From Phoronis australis (taxonomy: Eukaryota > Phoronida > Phoronidae), in assembly GCA_002633005.1 (NCBI GenBank), contig NMRA01001298.1:5836-28950 (forward strand): a stretch of 23,115 bases of DNA. Reading direction: 5' to 3'. Both the position numbers and the translations under genes were made by a program. This document shows, piece after piece, positions 10,301 through 19,046 of the stretch; within the stretch, counting starts at the first letter, position 1; each line of letters starts with the position of its first letter. The notes beneath the pieces are model-generated. The model did not search any database. It was not told the origin of the DNA and worked only from the letters and a program-made list of their open reading frames with translations.

Positions 10301-12781
10301 CATCCCACTGAAGAAATCCATTTTAGAATTAGGAACTGCTGAAGTTTGCTCTTTTTTGCTTCGCAGACAAGCAACCGCGACAGTCATATTCCTGAACGAT
10401 ACCATAAGCTAACGCCACCTGTCGCAGGTCTGCTACAACGTGCTTGATTCGTTTGAATCATTTGATCCCCGTTGCGCTTCTCACGCTTAATCTGTTTCTG
10501 GGCGCATTTCGCATAATAAAGTCGCAAGCACTTGTTCATTACTATCCTCCAAATTCGTCTACCATTCACTTAACAGAGCAAATCTCTCCGATCGGCGACA
10601 AATTATTTTGCGATCAGCAGCCAAAGAGGGATTCAATCTCACAACCCCCAGCGGTCACCAAAGGTTAGTGGAAACCAAAATTTAATAACCCCAATCTACA
10701 GGTTATAAAATTGAGAAATGGATCAAGGTGCTTTCTATGTTGCTTGAGAACCAAATAAACCACCCAGTCTTAAAGAAATTTAGTACTTCCTCGGTGTATT
10801 TTTCAGCAATGCCGACGCCGTTTTGAATCCGGTGTGATGGTCAGTCAAAGAGGCAGGTCTCAAAAGATTGCAAAAAGTACTTCAACGCTACTGCGCGCGT
10901 ATGTTCTAACATATGAAGAAAATTGCTTTAGACGGAGGGGAAGAAGATAATGCACATGACATAGTTTTCATGACAGACAGCAATAACCAGTATGGAGGTC
11001 AACCTGTTTTGTTAGTTTTTTTTTAATATCACCACATTTTGAAAAAATTGCACTCAAAACGTTCACAGATTCGTCTACTTACCAGTCTCTGCTGCTGCAG
11101 CAACCTGAAGTAAAAAACATTTCTTTAAATCGGCATTCCCCTTGGCTAAAAAACAAATTAAGCCTTTCACCTCAGTCACATTTTCAAATTTGTTTTTTAA
11201 AGATTGGCCAATCCCAATAAACTAAGAAGTGTTCTGAAGTCAGTGATGGTTTTTATGTTACTGTTGGCAACATAAACAGAATCTCATCACCACAATGACC
11301 AAATCGATTTTTCGTTGAAAAGGAAATTCAACAATTGGAAAACCGAGTCAATTTTCAATGTTTTAATCGTTCGTTTTTCAATTTCTCTGAATTTATAATT
11401 ATAAATTGAGTCAATTGTTGACTTTTCGTTTTTGGGGAGAAAATAGAAATCGAAACACTACTTTCGTTTTCTCTACATCACTTGCAATTTGCAGTGTTGA
11501 GAACAACAGAGAAAACGACTGAATTTTAGACTTCTATATTTTACATAAATTTACGGTCGACGAAAGCCTAACAATGAGTTGAGAGCATTTACTCTTAAAG
11601 GTACCTCTGGTCCAGTCAGACGCTTATTGCTTTAGAAAGAACTGTGTATATTTTTAATTGATTACGAGGAGTATCATATCACTGGGTGTCCCTCTATCTA
11701 TAGCAAGATCTTGCCTCAAAATGGTTGAGTTTTAATGTGCTCCACAAGATGCACAACAAGATCAAAAGGCCGATCCAACTTTGACATTCTTGTTTCTCAT
11801 GAACGTCATAAGTCAGAACAGTTTGCAGTTCTTAAATTGGTTGGGGATGTAAGAATTAATATTCGTTTTTATTGGCTCGTCGCATTAACCAATGAAACGA
11901 CATTATTGCATTATTGGCCTGACATACCGTTTACTGTCTGGAAACTGGAAATGATTCGGATTTCCTGAAGTCTCTACTGACATGCACATGTATGAAGTGA
12001 ATAAGAAAAACGAAATCGCAGGAGCGGATCCAGGATTTTGATTTAGGGGGACCATGGCAGAGTGACTGAATCGGTTCAACTTTCGATCTCTGGATGTAGA
12101 TTAAACTTCGGGTGTGACTCAGTTTTCGATTTTTCAACATTCGATTTTTGGACAAAACACAAAATAGCTCAATTTTCCAATTTTCAATTCCGTTTTAACC
12201 GAAATATCGATTTAGTCTTTTCGCACACGGACCGTGTGCAGTAACCACATTTTAAGCGCAGAAAGGTACTTGTTTAAGAACCCTTTGCGCTTTGTATTTT
12301 CCATTGTCATTCGGCAGATCAATAATGTATGTTCACCCTTGCTGTTCTGCTTTGCCTCCTGACAAATTTCTGAAAGATGGTGTAACCTTAACGTTATGAG
12401 TAACCGTAAAACTGTAGAAAATGCTTACGTTGGAACGTCGTTTCTCAAAAATGGCTTCTCGGATTCAAATAAAAGAGACTGTCCATTTTGCAATGTTTTG
12501 ACCTCCAAAACGCATTTGCAATTTGTTCACTTTTGTACTGAGTCCTTTTGGAAATTTGGTAATTGGTGACTTTTATCAAAAATAGTTTAATGGTTTTGTA
12601 GATATTTTGCAAAATCCACAGAGCTGATAAGGTTACTCATTTCCTTTGGTGGCGCATGGAATCAATTTGAAAGAGCGGGGAAGGTGTGCGCTGCATCATA
12701 TTACGGGCTGTGAACTATACAAAAAGAACTTACACGTACCTGTAGAGCGACGGCAAACAATGCTAATATCAACGACTTCAT
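1126..12781 (-). CDS. Secreted ZP-N domain protein, four-exon gene model
   Basis: Spliced model with visible exons 12740-12781, 11083-11104, 6234-6400 and 1126-1320. Phases join cleanly (0, 1, 0). Read to the stop at 1126-1128 the product is 141 residues: a signal peptide, then a domain with four cysteines in the contexts FVCKK, VNCKA, TNCGV and YKCTY. That order, with a CG pair at the third cysteine and C-x-Y at the fourth, is the pattern I know for the ZP-N half of zona pellucida domains. These polymerise extracellular coats, egg envelopes and mucosal filaments. A full ZP module needs a ZP-C half and usually a C-terminal membrane anchor, and neither is visible; they may lie left of the window. 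All four splice joins have canonical GT/AG. Secretion and the exon chain are well supported. The family call comes from pattern memory, and the 3' end is uncertain. No close paralogue can be named. Confidence 0.72.
1321..2209. other. Left part of intron 3 of the ZP-N gene
   Basis: Nothing recognisable apart from a short AT dinucleotide run near 1395-1408. It lies between the exon 4 acceptor and the left end of the transposon copy. Confidence 0.5.
2421..2430 (+). promoter_or_regulatory. CCAAT-box in the transposon 5' region
   Basis: TTGACCAATCAGAG lies about 40 nt upstream of the element's first ATG and is perfectly kept in copy B (18922-18931). Conservation in both decayed copies suggests it belonged to the element's own promoter. 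Confidence 0.4.
2469..2552 (+). pseudogene. N-terminal fragment of the transposon protein, copy A
   Basis: ATG at 2469 opens MAAPMEFDACIIQGLSNSTK and stops after 27 codons at TAA, just where the 990-bp internal deletion joins. Copy B keeps the same start with a few substitutions (MVAPIECDAC) and its own early TGA. Agreement between copies suggests a real ancestral start. The function of this N-terminal part is not recognised. Confidence 0.45.
3328..3669 (+). pseudogene. Cysteine-rich CXC-like C-terminus of the transposon protein, copy A
   Basis: About 113 open codons to TAA at 3667-3669. The first half contains LIDHSLLLGGGALQSKCMA. The second half has ECCQCKKIMCAGKLSLCC followed by AGSNCTEMCSCDNCSN. 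The spacing C-x-C-K-K, C, C, C, C-x-C-x2-C-x-N resembles the CXC (tesmin/MSL2-like) zinc-binding cysteine clusters found at the C-termini of some invertebrate transposon proteins. This is pattern recognition, not a match to a named family. Upstream coding is decayed by stops and frameshifts, so no intact product is expected. Confidence 0.5.
4404..5814. other. Middle of intron 3
   Basis: AT-rich, no confident exon. A plus-strand stretch at 5415-5624 is open and follows a good acceptor (TTTCTTTTACAG) but ends at a weak donor and resembles no family I know. Confidence 0.4.
5815..5933 (-). repeat. tRNA-derived SINE
   Basis: On the minus strand a tRNA-like head starts near 5933. It has an A box TGGCCTAGTGG (5919-5909) and a B box GCTCGAGTCCC (5874-5864), about 34 nt apart, as in RNA polymerase III internal promoters. 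The pieces do not fold into a complete acceptor stem, so this is a SINE head rather than a tRNA gene. The tail beyond the B box is AT-moderate and its end could not be fixed. It sits in intron 3 in the same orientation as the ZP-N gene. Confidence 0.65.
5934..6233. other. Intron 3 between SINE and exon 3
   Basis: Nothing recognised, apart from a GTACATGTA palindrome near 6170. Confidence 0.5.
6234..6400 (-). CDS. Exon 3: first half of the ZP-N domain (Cys1-Cys3)
   Basis: A 167-nt exon bounded by TTTCTTTTACAG (strong pyrimidine tract) and the donor GTGAGT. Joined to exon 2 it reads 56 codons without a stop. It carries three cysteines in FVCKKDGSKLTI, VNCKADIN and FKYTNCGVQ. The alternating hydrophobic pattern suggests beta strands. 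The short N-terminal strand, C1, C2, then aromatic-x-x-x-C-G matches ZP-N. The exon leaves in phase 0. Confidence 0.75.
6401..7114. other. 3' part of intron 2
   Basis: No coding signal seen. A 15-nt string, tcgcagcgccctcat, at 6784-6798 recurs exactly at 21664-21678 and may be a small repeat terminus. Confidence 0.4.
7115..7466 (-). pseudogene. Possible frame-broken CARD (death-fold) relic
   Basis: Two overlapping minus-strand reading frames can be read as one degenerate domain. The first (to 7263) contains SPIFHILLKHNGIVSEAVYD, resembling CARD helices 2-3 (hydrophobic pairs, G-hydrophobic, S-E, Y-D). The second (7351-7115) contains KKIFDIFWLLNATVHLPSLL, resembling the closing K-x-x-x-D-I and P-x-L-L-x-x-L helices. 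A stop and frame change near 7263 separate them, and the spacing between halves is longer than usual. The match is weak and from memory; it could be chance. It lies in intron 2 of the ZP-N gene on the same strand. Confidence 0.22.
7718..7763 (-). CDS. Short hydrophobic exon candidate
   Basis: Between the acceptor CTACTGGTCTCAG and the donor-like GTAAGT lies a 46-nt segment that in one phase reads VGVLLVVTVIGILK, a typical half or whole membrane helix. Read through the donor it ends at ATG TAA, giving a C-terminal anchor. It would need an incoming phase of 1, which exon 9300-9595 does not supply. It could belong to an unseen gene, be an alternative exon, or be chance. Confidence 0.2.
7764..9299. 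other. Intron 2, unassigned
   Basis: Mostly featureless AT-rich sequence. A plus-strand open stretch at 9116-9284, bounded by AG and GT and rich in acidic residues, was seen but not accepted as an exon. Confidence 0.4.
9300..9595 (-). CDS. Possible TRPA-like channel exon (pre-S1 to S2 region)
   Basis: A 296-nt open segment between the acceptor CCATGTTAG and a consensus donor GAG/GTAAGT, phase 1 in, phase 0 out. It encodes an acidic start, then WPYCTRLIQRVWDK, an NVS sequon, and a hydrophobic stretch VVVLSLAFVFLTSIKEVLNV. As I recall it, TRPA1 has P-x-C-x7-W just before S1 and a K-E pair at the end of S2; both spacings occur here. A clear S1 helix is missing, so the exon is either shortened or the assignment is wrong. 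No ankyrin exons were found upstream and no pore exon downstream, so this is probably an orphan fragment inside ZP-N intron 2. A degenerate inverted copy of part of it lies at 9836-9876. Confidence 0.35.
9836..9876 (+). pseudogene. Inverted, frame-broken copy of part of the 9300-9595 exon
   Basis: The plus-strand sequence here matches the minus-strand reading of 9503-9544 at 35 of 42 aligned positions, including a perfect 14-base block ggccgtattgcact. One base is missing, which breaks the frame. With the gap filled conceptually it aligns to the same P-Y-C-T-R ... W-D motif, then meets a stop. This suggests a partial inverted duplication. Homology outside this block is not evident. Confidence 0.5.
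9877..11082. other. 5' part of intron 2
   Basis: A good plus-strand acceptor (CTTTTTTGCTTCGCAG, ending 10365) precedes 26 open codons to a stop, but no donor, family or partner exon could be found. Otherwise nothing recognised. Confidence 0.4.
11083..11104 (-). CDS. Exon 2: 22-nt micro-exon finishing the signal peptide
   Basis: A 22-nt exon between the acceptor CTTCAG and the strong donor GTAAGT. It encodes VAAAET plus the first base of a glycine codon, so it enters in phase 0 and leaves in phase 1, exactly what exon 3 needs. The exon starts with a run of GCAG triplets (NAGNAG-type alternatives), so acceptor slippage could remove one or more alanines without changing the frame. It would be invisible to ORF scanning and is supported only by its fit between exons 1 and 3. 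Confidence 0.7.
11105..12739. other. Intron 1 of the ZP-N gene
   Basis: AT-rich, with recurrent T-rich words such as tcaatttt and cgattttt around 11330-11480 and 12060-12210. A segment at 12021-12054 (gcggatccaggattttgatt, then a G run) resembles the ends of a common invertebrate DNA-transposon type, but no opposite end was seen. Confidence 0.4.
12740..12781 (-). CDS. Exon 1: signal peptide of the ZP-N protein
   Basis: The ATG at 12781-12779 opens a 14-codon exon, MKSLILALFAVALQ, ending in phase 0 at CTACAG followed by the donor GTACGT. With exon 2 it gives MKSLILALFAVALQVAAA, which has a basic residue, a hydrophobic core and small residues near a likely cleavage point around Ala-Ala-Ala-Glu. 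This is a textbook secretory signal. The ATG directly follows TTATGCTTTGCAG, itself a good splice acceptor. Either an untranslated exon lies further upstream or a spliced leader is added here. Confidence 0.75.
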
Positions 12782-12794
12782 CTGCAAAGCATAA
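12768..12794 (-). promoter_or_regulatory. Splice acceptor abutting the start codon
   Basis: Minus-strand sequence TTATGCTTTGCAG is followed at once by ATGAAG, the first codons of the ZP-N protein. Many invertebrate genes place the 5'-most acceptor right at the ATG, either after a noncoding first exon or for spliced-leader addition. The sequence alone does not separate the two. No promoter motif could be assigned with confidence. Confidence 0.45.
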
Positions 12795-12918
12795 TACAAA
12801 CGCTAATTAGGTCCTGCAAAGCAATCTTACTCTTTCCGTTTCATTTTAGTTAACATTCAACGAATTTAAACACTACTTAGTTCAGTCTAAGCTTAAGTCT
12901 AATTACTTTCCTTTAAAA

Positions 12919-13310
12919 CCACTCCAAATATTTTCAAACGTTTCTTAATTTAATATTGATTTTTTAGTTTCATTTATTTTGGCGGTGCACCACCACCTAA
13001 TACATGTATGACTCATGCACTATACATATTCACACAACTGCCACCCTATGTAAGAAGATTTCCTCGTAAAACCTGCCTACTTTTTAAAGTGTTAGTAGTA
13101 AAATAAAGCATGTCAATACAACTCCAAATATTTCTAAACTGAACTCAATTTAATATGATCTTTATACTTTAATTTTTATTTTTGGTTATGCTTCACCGCC
13201 TAAAATGGCCGCGACAGGGAGTGACAGCTGACTCATGTGTTACATGTATGCATTAGTGAACTGCCGTAGCATATGAAGTTTCCGCAGACGCCCCAACTAC
13301 TTTTTAATAA
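12919..13310. repeat. Diverged tandem duplication of about 200 bp upstream of the ZP-N gene
   Basis: actccaaata at 12921 and at 13121 start two units that stay roughly parallel. Shared landmarks are caatttaatat-like runs, a ca/cc-c-gcct motif, an atg/act-c-atg plus acatgtatg block, aactgcc, and ctactttttaa at 13077 and 13297. Identity is patchy, so the duplication is old. It lies just upstream of exon 1 and could contain promoter or enhancer sequence. Confidence 0.5.
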
Positions 13311-13322
13311 AAAATAATAACA

Positions 13323-16300
13323 GAATAGGTAAACGCAAACAGCTGAAAGTTACAAAAATTACTGACGAAACTCATTGTTGAATTAAAATTAAAGGGTCCC
13401 TTTAACTTATGGCAACGACATAACTGTAAGGAGACACTATTAAAAACGAAAGTTGGTAAAAAAATCAACTGGAAAAGCATTTAACGAATTCATGTAGATG
13501 TCCCTCTTTCAAAAAAGCTCGCAAGTAAGGACTCGCGCATACGTACCATCGCGTACCCACGCGCGCAAACGGCACACGTACAGTGTATATGCACTTCAAT
13601 TTGTCTTAATTACCGCAGATTTCTGGGAAAGATGCCGCTGTAAAAGCGCTCGTGAACCCAATGTCACTCCATTACACATCTCAAAACCATGCCATCTATT
13701 CCTAAACGCATTATTAACAGACCTCGTAAGTGCATGTGTCTCACTCTGTTATGCAGAAAAGCTCGATATTTTTTCAATGTAACTAACTGTTTATTTTGAG
13801 CTATTGCACAATGCACAGCTAACATTCATTTGGTAAATATAGAAAAGTAACATTGAAACTCTAGTTAGCGTCTAAGAACCTGACAAATTTAGAATCATCT
13901 CAAATAATACTTTTTGTACTTCGTTCAATCAGAATTTGGTACTTGTACATGTACCGTTAGAAAATAATCAACACAACAGTATTTACCTTCTAGGTTTGTT
14001 CAACAACCAAGTCGGCGCAAATGCACAATTTAATTGGATTTCGTTATTTTATATTCATGTCCGTTAATGACTACATGTACAACACTAAAACACTTTTTGT
14101 GATGGTTTGGGTGTGATCTTCAACTTGTCACTTATAATAAATTACGAGACACGAACCGTGCTTATCAGATCGAAACGACCAGAAAATCATTTTCTCGAAC
14201 GCATACCCTATTTTAAAAATGTTTTAGTTGAAGCTGTATTTAGTTGGTTAACAAGCAAAAACAAAATTAGGACTTTTACTCTAATAAAATGAGTCCCACG
14301 ACTTTTTTTACAATAATACAAACAGGATTCTGTTTCCGTAACCAACTCTTCACAGGCAGTGAATACAAATGCCATTTCGGAATTCACAATTTTAGGGTTG
14401 GACAACCTTAAAAAACTCGAGATGTTGACGTCTTCGACGTTCTTTGTGGTAATGGAACGAGCTTCCAATCACGACAAGGCTCGATTTAGTGACATGCACC
14501 ACGCCAACACTGCGACCACATATTTTTTTGGTATTTCCACGTATACTGCCAACTTCTTTCAGCAACTGACTTTTTCTTTGTTCGTTAGCTCACGGTGCTG
14601 TATCTTGGTTTGTTTAGGCCTTGCAACTACCACAGGTAACGTTTTGATTTGCAAAAAGATAGGCAGACTTGTGCTCCAAGGGGTAAGTGCCTTGTTGAGC
14701 GTATCTGCAAATAGTGCTTTGCAAACAGGTTACGTGTCTAGTATCATCCGGAACATTTAGGATAATTTCTTATCTCAAATTGCCCCTAGGATATGTGTCA
14801 TGTCTGCGCGAAATTCAATCAATACAGAAATATGGTACGGCTTCGGCCAAATAGGTTTCTAAGGTAGTGCGCGGTTGTTATTCTCAATCTTTGTCTGCCA
14901 GTTCTGATGTGCTGCTAAGTCTCTTATCACAGGGGAATCCTGGATAATTCGACAGCATTATCCATTTTGATAGTAACACGATTTGATTTACTGAATGATG
15001 GTCACACATGCGCAGATATAAGTCACCTCCGTGGGTTATTTTAGTCTCCAAAATTCCCGTCGCCGAGCTGTTCCGTATACTAGGCATACAGAGACAGAAT
15101 GTTTGGTCGCCTGCTTTTCCCTAAGGTAAGAGTTGATCCAGAGGCGGAACTGATCGACACCATGCAGAGGATGCATTCCTAATTTTCTATTCGATTAAAA
15201 ATAGGCAACAAGCGCCCGACATTTAACCGGTGTTTCGGCGGGCGGCAATTCGCCCAGTCACCCTGGTATCTTAATTCACATGTCCTTTTATCTTTTCCAA
15301 CAGTTGCCAACTAGGAATGGAGGCTAGGAATTTGCCTTCTCACCTAAGCTTATTTTCCATTCAATTTTATCGATCTGGTCGAATTTTGGCGAGTTGACGT
15401 TACTCTAAGCGTCAAGCCCCGCACACTTAGAAATATTACGAAACCAATTTGTGAGAGTATAAGACATAATTCGATTTTTGTTTTTAGCCAGAGGGAAATG
15501 GAGATTTGAATAAAACATAATATCGTTATTTGCTGTAATATAATTACAACGTGTCATTCAAAAACCTTATTTAGTGGTACATTCCCGCTCCTTTGTAACA
15601 ACGATTGTTCTGCGTAATGAATCTCTCAACAACTTTGAAATTTTGAAGCTTTTTATTATAATACTGTTAAAAACCAAAGTTTTCATGCTGACAACATTAC
15701 GTCTGAGTTCCCTGAGACGAATACAAGTATAGACGCACGTGTATACATACAGTAATACAACGCTTTTATATGGAGCAAGACACTAGCCTAAGTATGGACT
15801 AGACGACTAGTACCAATGTTTTTCCTACTGGCAGGTGTTTCACAAGTTGTTCCACATTCGTTTTTTGTGCATGTGAGACAAAGGTAAACGGAAACAATGT
15901 GAAATCTAATAGTCCGTGGACCCTGAGCAATAAGAGAACGTTTTGTGAGTGCTTTCACCTTGCAGGTTCTTCCACTTGGTTTTGAATAACGTGTTTTCAA
16001 TTCATTATTTCAAATGTTCCCCGTTTGAAGTCGCACATCCTCTGCAAACAACATCATTAGCCAATCACTAACTGTGAAATATATTCCTTGTACCTGTGGT
16101 AGACACAGGTTGTACATCTACCGCGGGTACCAGGGTAAAGACTTAAGCTGACAGACAAAGAGCAAGATTAAAACAGCTTTGACTAAAAGGCGGACATTTA
16201 CCTTTACATGCATAATGTGTGCAGGTGGTCCGATGTCATTTGCAGTGTGTCATACGTGCGCAGGCCTCCTGGTTGGACCCATTGCACAAAACACTTGAGA

Positions 16301-17732
16301 TAAATAAACAGGAGAGCCCAGTTATCGATCAGCAGGTTCTTCGTGAAGGAAGTTTTCAAGTCTGGCTGTCTCTTTTAAGAATCGGACATACTTTTCCGTT
16401 TATTACCATGCACTGTAACACTATCATCCAGTAGTTTACTCCTTAGCCTATAAAAAGCTGTGCAAGACCCCACCAGCTGCTCAGGGCTTTCAACGTCAAT
16501 AGCATTGTAATATTGGGACACACTGGGCTCCCTATATACCCAGTGATGTGCCTGTGTCAGGCATAACATGCGCCATTATGTTTCTCGCAGTGTTTTCTGA
16601 GAATTCGTAAATCAGTCAAATGTGCCTATAAATAAAAATGAAAATACGTTTTAATAAAGCTGGCTTGCGTTGAAATTCATTATAAACAGATTAACGAAGT
16701 TGAAGTCGAAATGTGAGAACGGCTCTAGCTTTGTCATATTACGTAGATTGTGGTTATGAAATATTAAAAACAAATTTTAAAATTAAAATGTGAATGGCTG
16801 GGAGACATATTGGGAGAATGGCAGTAACAGGAAAACGAACTCCACACTTAGTATTTGTGATGTATGCCGCAACAATTCCAATATCTCAGCACAAAAATAT
16901 GAGTAGGATCAACGTAATTAATTCCCGTTACATGTACTTGATACGACATCTACATAGTGCACGGTATTACATGTGCGGCCAATGCCCTTTAATGCAACTG
17001 CACCAGTCTTCGTGTTTAGCAATCCAAAGTGTTGTAGGCCAGAGTTAGACGAAGTTGTATTTGTTTGTAGAATTGGAACCTCAGTATGGTCCTGCGCTGT
17101 ATCCTGATTGAGATATGGGTAATGCTTTATGGGTAAAATTAGAGGTAAGTACAGGGTAGTCGCCCAAAGCCCACCGTATCACCTTGAAAACTGAACGTAA
17201 CTTACGCTGCTACATGTACGTTCAAACGTCAAAAGGTGGTTGGCTGCGCCTACGTGCGCCTACGCCCCACCACAGCACTGGATATGGGGTGGGTATATCG
17301 TAAAAAGTCGACGAATACTGAGACAGCTAGAATTGTCGTCCTCTTTTTCCTACTTTTTCGATTATTTGCTTAACATGTAGTGTGTACAAGCATTTTGTAA
17401 ACCAAAAATCACCAGCGTTCACGTACACTTTCAGTTGAAACATGTTAAAAATCTAAATTTATCATTTATTTAGTATGACCATCAAACCTGTCTAGAAATT
17501 TGTAATTGAAAGTAGATTTATGTTCTAACATTAGGCAATGTCTTTAGCATGGTCAAGAATATTCAAATGTGTCAATGATTGATTGAACCATATTATTTAA
17601 CCTCTGACACAAGGAATATGAGTTTTTCGATAAATCCTGCTTATATCACTAAGTAGGGCGCCAATGATGCATTAGCAGGTGACAACACGAGCATTGGTTG
17701 AAATTAACAAAACAGAGTTTAGTATCCTTTTA
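13323..17732. other. Long stretch without recognisable genes
   Basis: Several open stretches exist (for example plus 14359-14760 and minus 14208-14468, overlapping each other), but none has a domain, coherent splice pair or homologous copy. A plus-strand segment near 14590-14682 is hydrophobic and ends at a GGTAAGT donor, which is the most exon-like. TACATGTA palindromes recur (13946, 14072, 16930, 17212). Confidence 0.4.
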
Positions 17733-17873
17733 TATGGGCGGCGCACCATAGGGGCTGGGGAGCTATAGCCCCACCACTTTTTTCGGTGCTACGCCGCCCA
17801 TGGTCTGTGGGCTCTGCACCACAGGGAGGCTGGGGGCCTATACCCCCGCTTTTTTAATGCTGCGCCGCCCATG
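17733..17873. mobile_element. GC-rich foldback element (MITE-like)
   Basis: Left arm atgggcggcgca (17734-17745) is the inverse of two right arms: tacgccgcccat (17790-17801) and tgcgccgcccat (17861-17872). Between the arms two similar units repeat in direct order, each with a G-rich block, a ggctatagccccac-like palindrome and a run of six T. The GC content contrasts with the AT-rich flanks. No protein is encoded. The pattern suggests a small non-autonomous element that carries a tandem internal duplication. Confidence 0.55.
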
Positions 17874-18713
17874 TTTTAAATATGTCGAGTGTATAAGTAA
17901 AAAATCAGGTGAGTCGAAACAAACTTATTAGATTGCTCTCAGTTAACGCTTTCACATATCTGTTTTTGTCATTCTCGGTCTCTCGGGGGAGGGCGCACTG
18001 TTGAAAGCAAAGCTGAATAAATGAAGCTCCACCTTATACATGTATGTATTTACATGTACAATTGGTTTTGCCTCCGATTGGCCTCATCAATCACTTCTCG
18101 GTATGCGAGTAATGTCACTTAAATGACACAAGAAGACATAACAACGGATTTACATGTACAACCTAGGGTCCACCCTAATGTGGCTGGGGTCCACCGTAAT
18201 GGACCATTTCGCATTGCTTCTCCTTTTGTGATGTTAAATATATTTTTATCGAACATCCGGTTGCCTACATGTAGTTTGCAGAGTCAGCTTACCTTTTCGT
18301 GAAACCAAGTTTAGTGTCAGTATCTACGCTGTAAGACCGTGTTCGACTCTAAGTAACATCCTTTTTACACTTACAAAGCCAAAAGTCCATCAGAATCGGC
18401 ATGATTTCTTAGTGCCAACGCCCACTATCGACTGTGAAATGACGCTGGGATCAAAGGATAAAATTTGAAGTGATTTTGAGTCTGCAAATTCCTTAAAAGG
18501 GGAAGGTGGTGGAATTCATTTGAAGGTTATTCTGGATAATAGGAGAACTCACGCGTTTTGTAATCGTTATATATTGCTTGAGACCTGACTAAATTTGGAT
18601 ACACATGTTTTGATACGGTGGTTCATTTTATGAGCCGAGCATGGTCTGCAGCAATATCCATTTGATATACTTCGTTGTAAACCCCAGAAATTACTTCTCG
18701 TCTGAGTAGCCTA
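17874..18713. other. Spacer between foldback element and transposon copy B
   Basis: Contains clustered TACATGTA-type palindromes (18037-18060, 18151, 18266) and a small tandem pair gggtccacc(c/g)taatg at 18166-18203. No gene recognised. Confidence 0.45.
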
Positions 18714-18969
18714 TAGTCGGTGGGCCAGATCTCATACCGTTCATCCTTGTGAGTACTTTGGGGGGGCAACCTAGTTTTATCTATGTGGCTAGATAACATA
18801 CCTGTAAATCAAATTCCAAAAAGTTCCCACGTCTACACTTGCACATTTTTTTTAAAAAGGTGTTTTTTTGCACAAAATATGATGCACATTCCTGCCACTT
18901 GGTGGCGCTTTTCTATTGAATTGACCAATCAGAGAGCCAGATTGTATTGTTGTGCTTAGTTACTTCAAT

Positions 18970-19035
18970 ATGGTTGCTCCCATAGAGTGTGATGCCTGTA
19001 TAATTCAAGGTTTATCAAACAGCACAAAATTGTGA
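18970..19035 (+). pseudogene. N-terminal fragment of the transposon protein, copy B
   Basis: ATG opens MVAPIECDACIIQGLSNSTK and hits TGA where copy A still reads Leu. Start and reading frame agree with copy A. Confidence 0.4.
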
Positions 19036-19046
19036 TGCCAGAGCCT

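Noticed and set aside
10366-10668. Plus-strand strong acceptor and a signal-peptide-like open frame
   Set aside because: The acceptor frame stops after 26 codons and the signal-like frame is in a different phase; no continuation found.
12021-12054. gcggatccaggatttt-type string resembling a DNA-transposon end
   Set aside because: No inverted partner or target duplication found in the window; family recalled only vaguely.
14359-14760. 133-codon plus-strand open frame with hydrophobic stretches
   Set aside because: No domain, no homologous copy, overlaps an equally long antisense frame, and lacks a convincing upstream acceptor.
15788-16569. Short minus-strand frames with some cysteines, and a plus-strand frame at 16219-16434
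   Set aside because: No splice pairing, no recognisable motif; lengths are within chance for this composition.
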